DNA of 42,423 nucleotides from an uncultured bacterium (lineage in GTDB: Bacteria > Cyanobacteriota > Vampirovibrionia > Obscuribacterales > Obscuribacteraceae): NCBI GenBank assembly GCA_913063055.1, contig CAJXZK010000007.1, positions 1 through 42,423 on the forward strand. The letters run 5' to 3'. Below, piece after piece: positions 41,119-42,423 of the stretch (position 1 is its first letter; each line of letters opens with the position of its first letter). The notes under the pieces are model-generated. The model saw only the letters and a list, made by a program, of their open reading frames with translations, was not told the DNA's origin and ran no database searches. The translations under genes were made by a program, and so were the position numbers.

Positions 41119-41790
41119 TTGCAGCTACTTGTAAAGTGGAAAATTGCGAGTTATTATCGTATCAACAGGCATCTTTATTGCCCCTTTTCTTTTACTAGCA
41201 GGCTTCGACAAGCAGTGACTAAATTACTAAATCTTCAGGGTTCAAACCTAACGCTGGCACTGGTTGCCGCCATTTTCCTCGCACCGGCTGGCGATTGCCA
41301 ACAAAGCTATAAGGTAGGTGGCACGCGGATAATCCAGGGTTCGAACCTTGCTCGGCCAGCCGACACTTACATCACCAGAGGCACTCTCAGCCCCTCGGCC
41401 CAAATACCAGTATATGGCTCTGCTCCAGCTCAGCCGCAATCGCGCTATCCGCAGGGTTATCTCACCCCGGCCCAGGCCGCCAACAACCAACAACAAGGCA
41501 GCCAGCAAATGGGCGGTCTGCCCAATGCGCGAATGGGTGCCACCGTGGGCATGCCCGGCGATTACATGCGCTCTGACTTAAATCCAAACTACAGCCTGCG
41601 CAAACAAGAAGTGATGCACAACGGCTACGTCACTATTCCAACCCAAATTAGAATGCGCCCCAACACTAAGCCAGCTGTAGCTACCTATGGCAGCAGCGGC
41701 AGTGTGCAGAGCCATAGCTCGGGTGCGGCCAGCACGGCCACTAGCACTTATGGCAGCTCGAGCAGTACCAGCTCATACAAAGGTTACTAA
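41119..41790 (+). CDS. Exported low-complexity protein of unknown function
   Basis: A 223-residue frame from a TTG at 41119. A Sec-type signal peptide (KLLNLQGSNLTLALVAAIFL, ending PAGDCQQ) lies at residues 34-63, so the real start may be the GTG at 41215 (residue 33), giving 191 residues. The mature part is rich in Gln, Pro, Asn, Ser and Tyr, with segments such as QSRYPQGYLTPAQAANNQQQ and a Ser/Thr/Gly tail (TYGSSSSTSSYKGY). No known domain is seen. It may be a secreted or surface disordered protein. Confidence 0.6.
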   Translation: MQLLVKWKIASYYRINRHLYCPFSFTSRLRQAVTKLLNLQGSNLTLALVAAIFLAPAGDCQQSYKVGGTRIIQGSNLARPADTYITRGTLSPSAQIPVYGSAPAQPQSRYPQGYLTPAQAANNQQQGSQQMGGLPNARMGATVGMPGDYMRSDLNPNYSLRKQEVMHNGYVTIPTQIRMRPNTKPAVATYGSSGSVQSHSSGAASTATSTYGSSSSTSSYKGY

Positions 41791-41892
41791 AAACCTAATC
41801 ACTTGCTCTTTTAACTAATAGCATCTCGATTGGCTCAATCTAGCCTTGCCTTGCAGTGCTAGAATTTTGGCCATATATCGAGGCTATAGCAA

Positions 41893-42352
41893 ATGACTGA
41901 ATTGAAAAGAGTAGTTGTAATTGGCGGCGCTGGGGCCATGGGCCAGGTGATTGTCAAAGACTTGCTAGAAAACGAGCAAATCGAAGTAGTGATTGCCGAC
42001 TACGATCGCGACAAAGCCGATCAATTTGCTGAATCACTCAAATCAGAAAGAGTGAGAGGTGACTTCACCGATATAACTAATCGACCAATCATGGTCAAGA
42101 TTTTAGCCAAAGCGGCTTGCGTCATTAATTCCACACCTTATTATCACAATGTCAATGTTATGGAAGCAGCCCTTGAAGCGGGCACCAACTATATCGATTT
42201 AGGCGGATTGTTTCACGTCACCAAAGAGCAGTTGAAGCTGCATGAGCGCTTCAAAGAAAAGAATTTGACCGCTATCGTTGGTATGGGTGCCGCTCCAGGC
42301 ATGACCAATATCATGGCCGAAGCAGGTCAGAGAGACTTAGACACTGTAGAGT
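41893..42352 (+). CDS. Saccharopine-dehydrogenase-like NAD(P)-binding protein, 5' part only
   Basis: The first 153 or so codons of an oxidoreductase. The N-terminus is a Rossmann fold (RVVVIGGAGAMGQVIVKDLL) with Asp of ADYDRDKA as the likely cofactor-binding acid. VINSTPYYHNVNVMEAALEA, then GTNYIDLGG, and VGMGAAPGMTNIMA are typical of saccharopine dehydrogenase/carboxynorspermidine-type enzymes. GAGG lies 9 nt before the ATG at 41893. The frame is cut at about 42352 by adapter sequence, so the C-terminal domain is missing and the apparent residues after DTVES are not real. Confidence 0.88.
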
Positions 42353-42423
42353 CTGTCTCTTATACACATCTCCGAGCCCACGAGACCGTACTAGATCTCG
42401 TATGCCGTCTTCTGCTTGAAAAA
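42353..42423. other. Illumina Nextera adapter read-through with i7 index and poly-A
   Basis: CTGTCTCTTATACACATCT at 42353-42371 is the Tn5 mosaic end, continuing through the Nextera read-2 adapter to 42386. CGTACTAG at 42387-42394 matches the N702 i7 index as I recall it. ATCTCGTATGCCGTCTTCTG then starts the P7 segment, to 42418, followed by a run of A. This is sequencing-library DNA, not genome. Confidence 0.98.

Noticed and set aside
42353-42423. Coding continuation of the saccharopine-dehydrogenase-like gene
   Set aside because: The bases are Illumina adapter and index sequence.

Overview
This looks like a complete assembled contig from an uncultured Gram-negative bacterium on the cyanobacterial side of the tree. 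A non-photosynthetic Melainabacteria/Vampirovibrionia lineage (Obscuribacterales-like) is my best guess, by inference. Evidence: a SufR-type [Fe-S] repressor whose three C-terminal cysteines have the spacing I recall for Synechocystis SufR, divergent from a SUF operon; an Mrp protein that lacks the CxxC of proteobacterial Mrp, as in cyanobacterial versions; an SLH-plus-coiled-coil protein resembling the N-terminus of cyanobacterial porins; KdsA (hence LPS); and many secreted TPR proteins. No photosynthesis genes are seen.

Both ends need care. Bases 1-77 are an exact copy of 680-756, probably a k-mer-sized assembly artefact. Bases 42353-42423 are an Illumina/Nextera read-through adapter with an i7 index, not genome.

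Layout. 79-288: tail of a paralogue of the 27-30 kb family. 305-2620 (minus): ECF sigma factor, zinc-type anti-sigma factor and LTxxQ/Spy-like periplasmic protein, an envelope-stress module. 2793-7510: secreted dual-specificity phosphatase, aspartic-protease/TPR protein, kdsA, a DUF167 protein and an AT-hook protein. 7784-10990: GH57 glucan branching enzyme and pyruvate kinase. 11009-18460: sufR divergent from sufC-sufB-sufD-Rieske-sufS-sufU-sufT. 18558-25099: nucleoside hydrolase, TPR membrane protein, Mrp, recN, tRNA-Gln and bL25. 25212-26507: secreted class-C-type serine hydrolase. 26681-30023: tandem array of four paralogues, each with an N-terminal five-cysteine domain of invariant spacing and one membrane helix; three of the four carry a C-terminal TonB-like domain. 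30036-32475 (minus): CDGSH protein, LRR-like protein and alpha/beta hydrolase. 32600-35999: two secreted helical/TPR-type proteins and a TadE-like protein. 36005-38247: histidine kinase and inositol-monophosphatase-family enzyme. 38414-41790: SLH protein, small ORF, GatD, family-2 glycosyltransferase and a Ser/Gln-rich secreted protein. 41893-42352: truncated saccharopine-dehydrogenase-like gene.

Two themes stand out. One is iron-sulfur biology: SUF with its regulator, Mrp, SufT, a Rieske protein and CDGSH. The other is envelope biology: sigma/anti-sigma, LPS, the lipid II amidation subunit, SLH, and secreted hydrolases and TPR proteins. The most novel-looking item is the tandem family at 26681-30023, which joins a probable cytoplasmic metal- or cluster-binding domain to a periplasmic TonB-C domain. 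I do not know a described function for this architecture.
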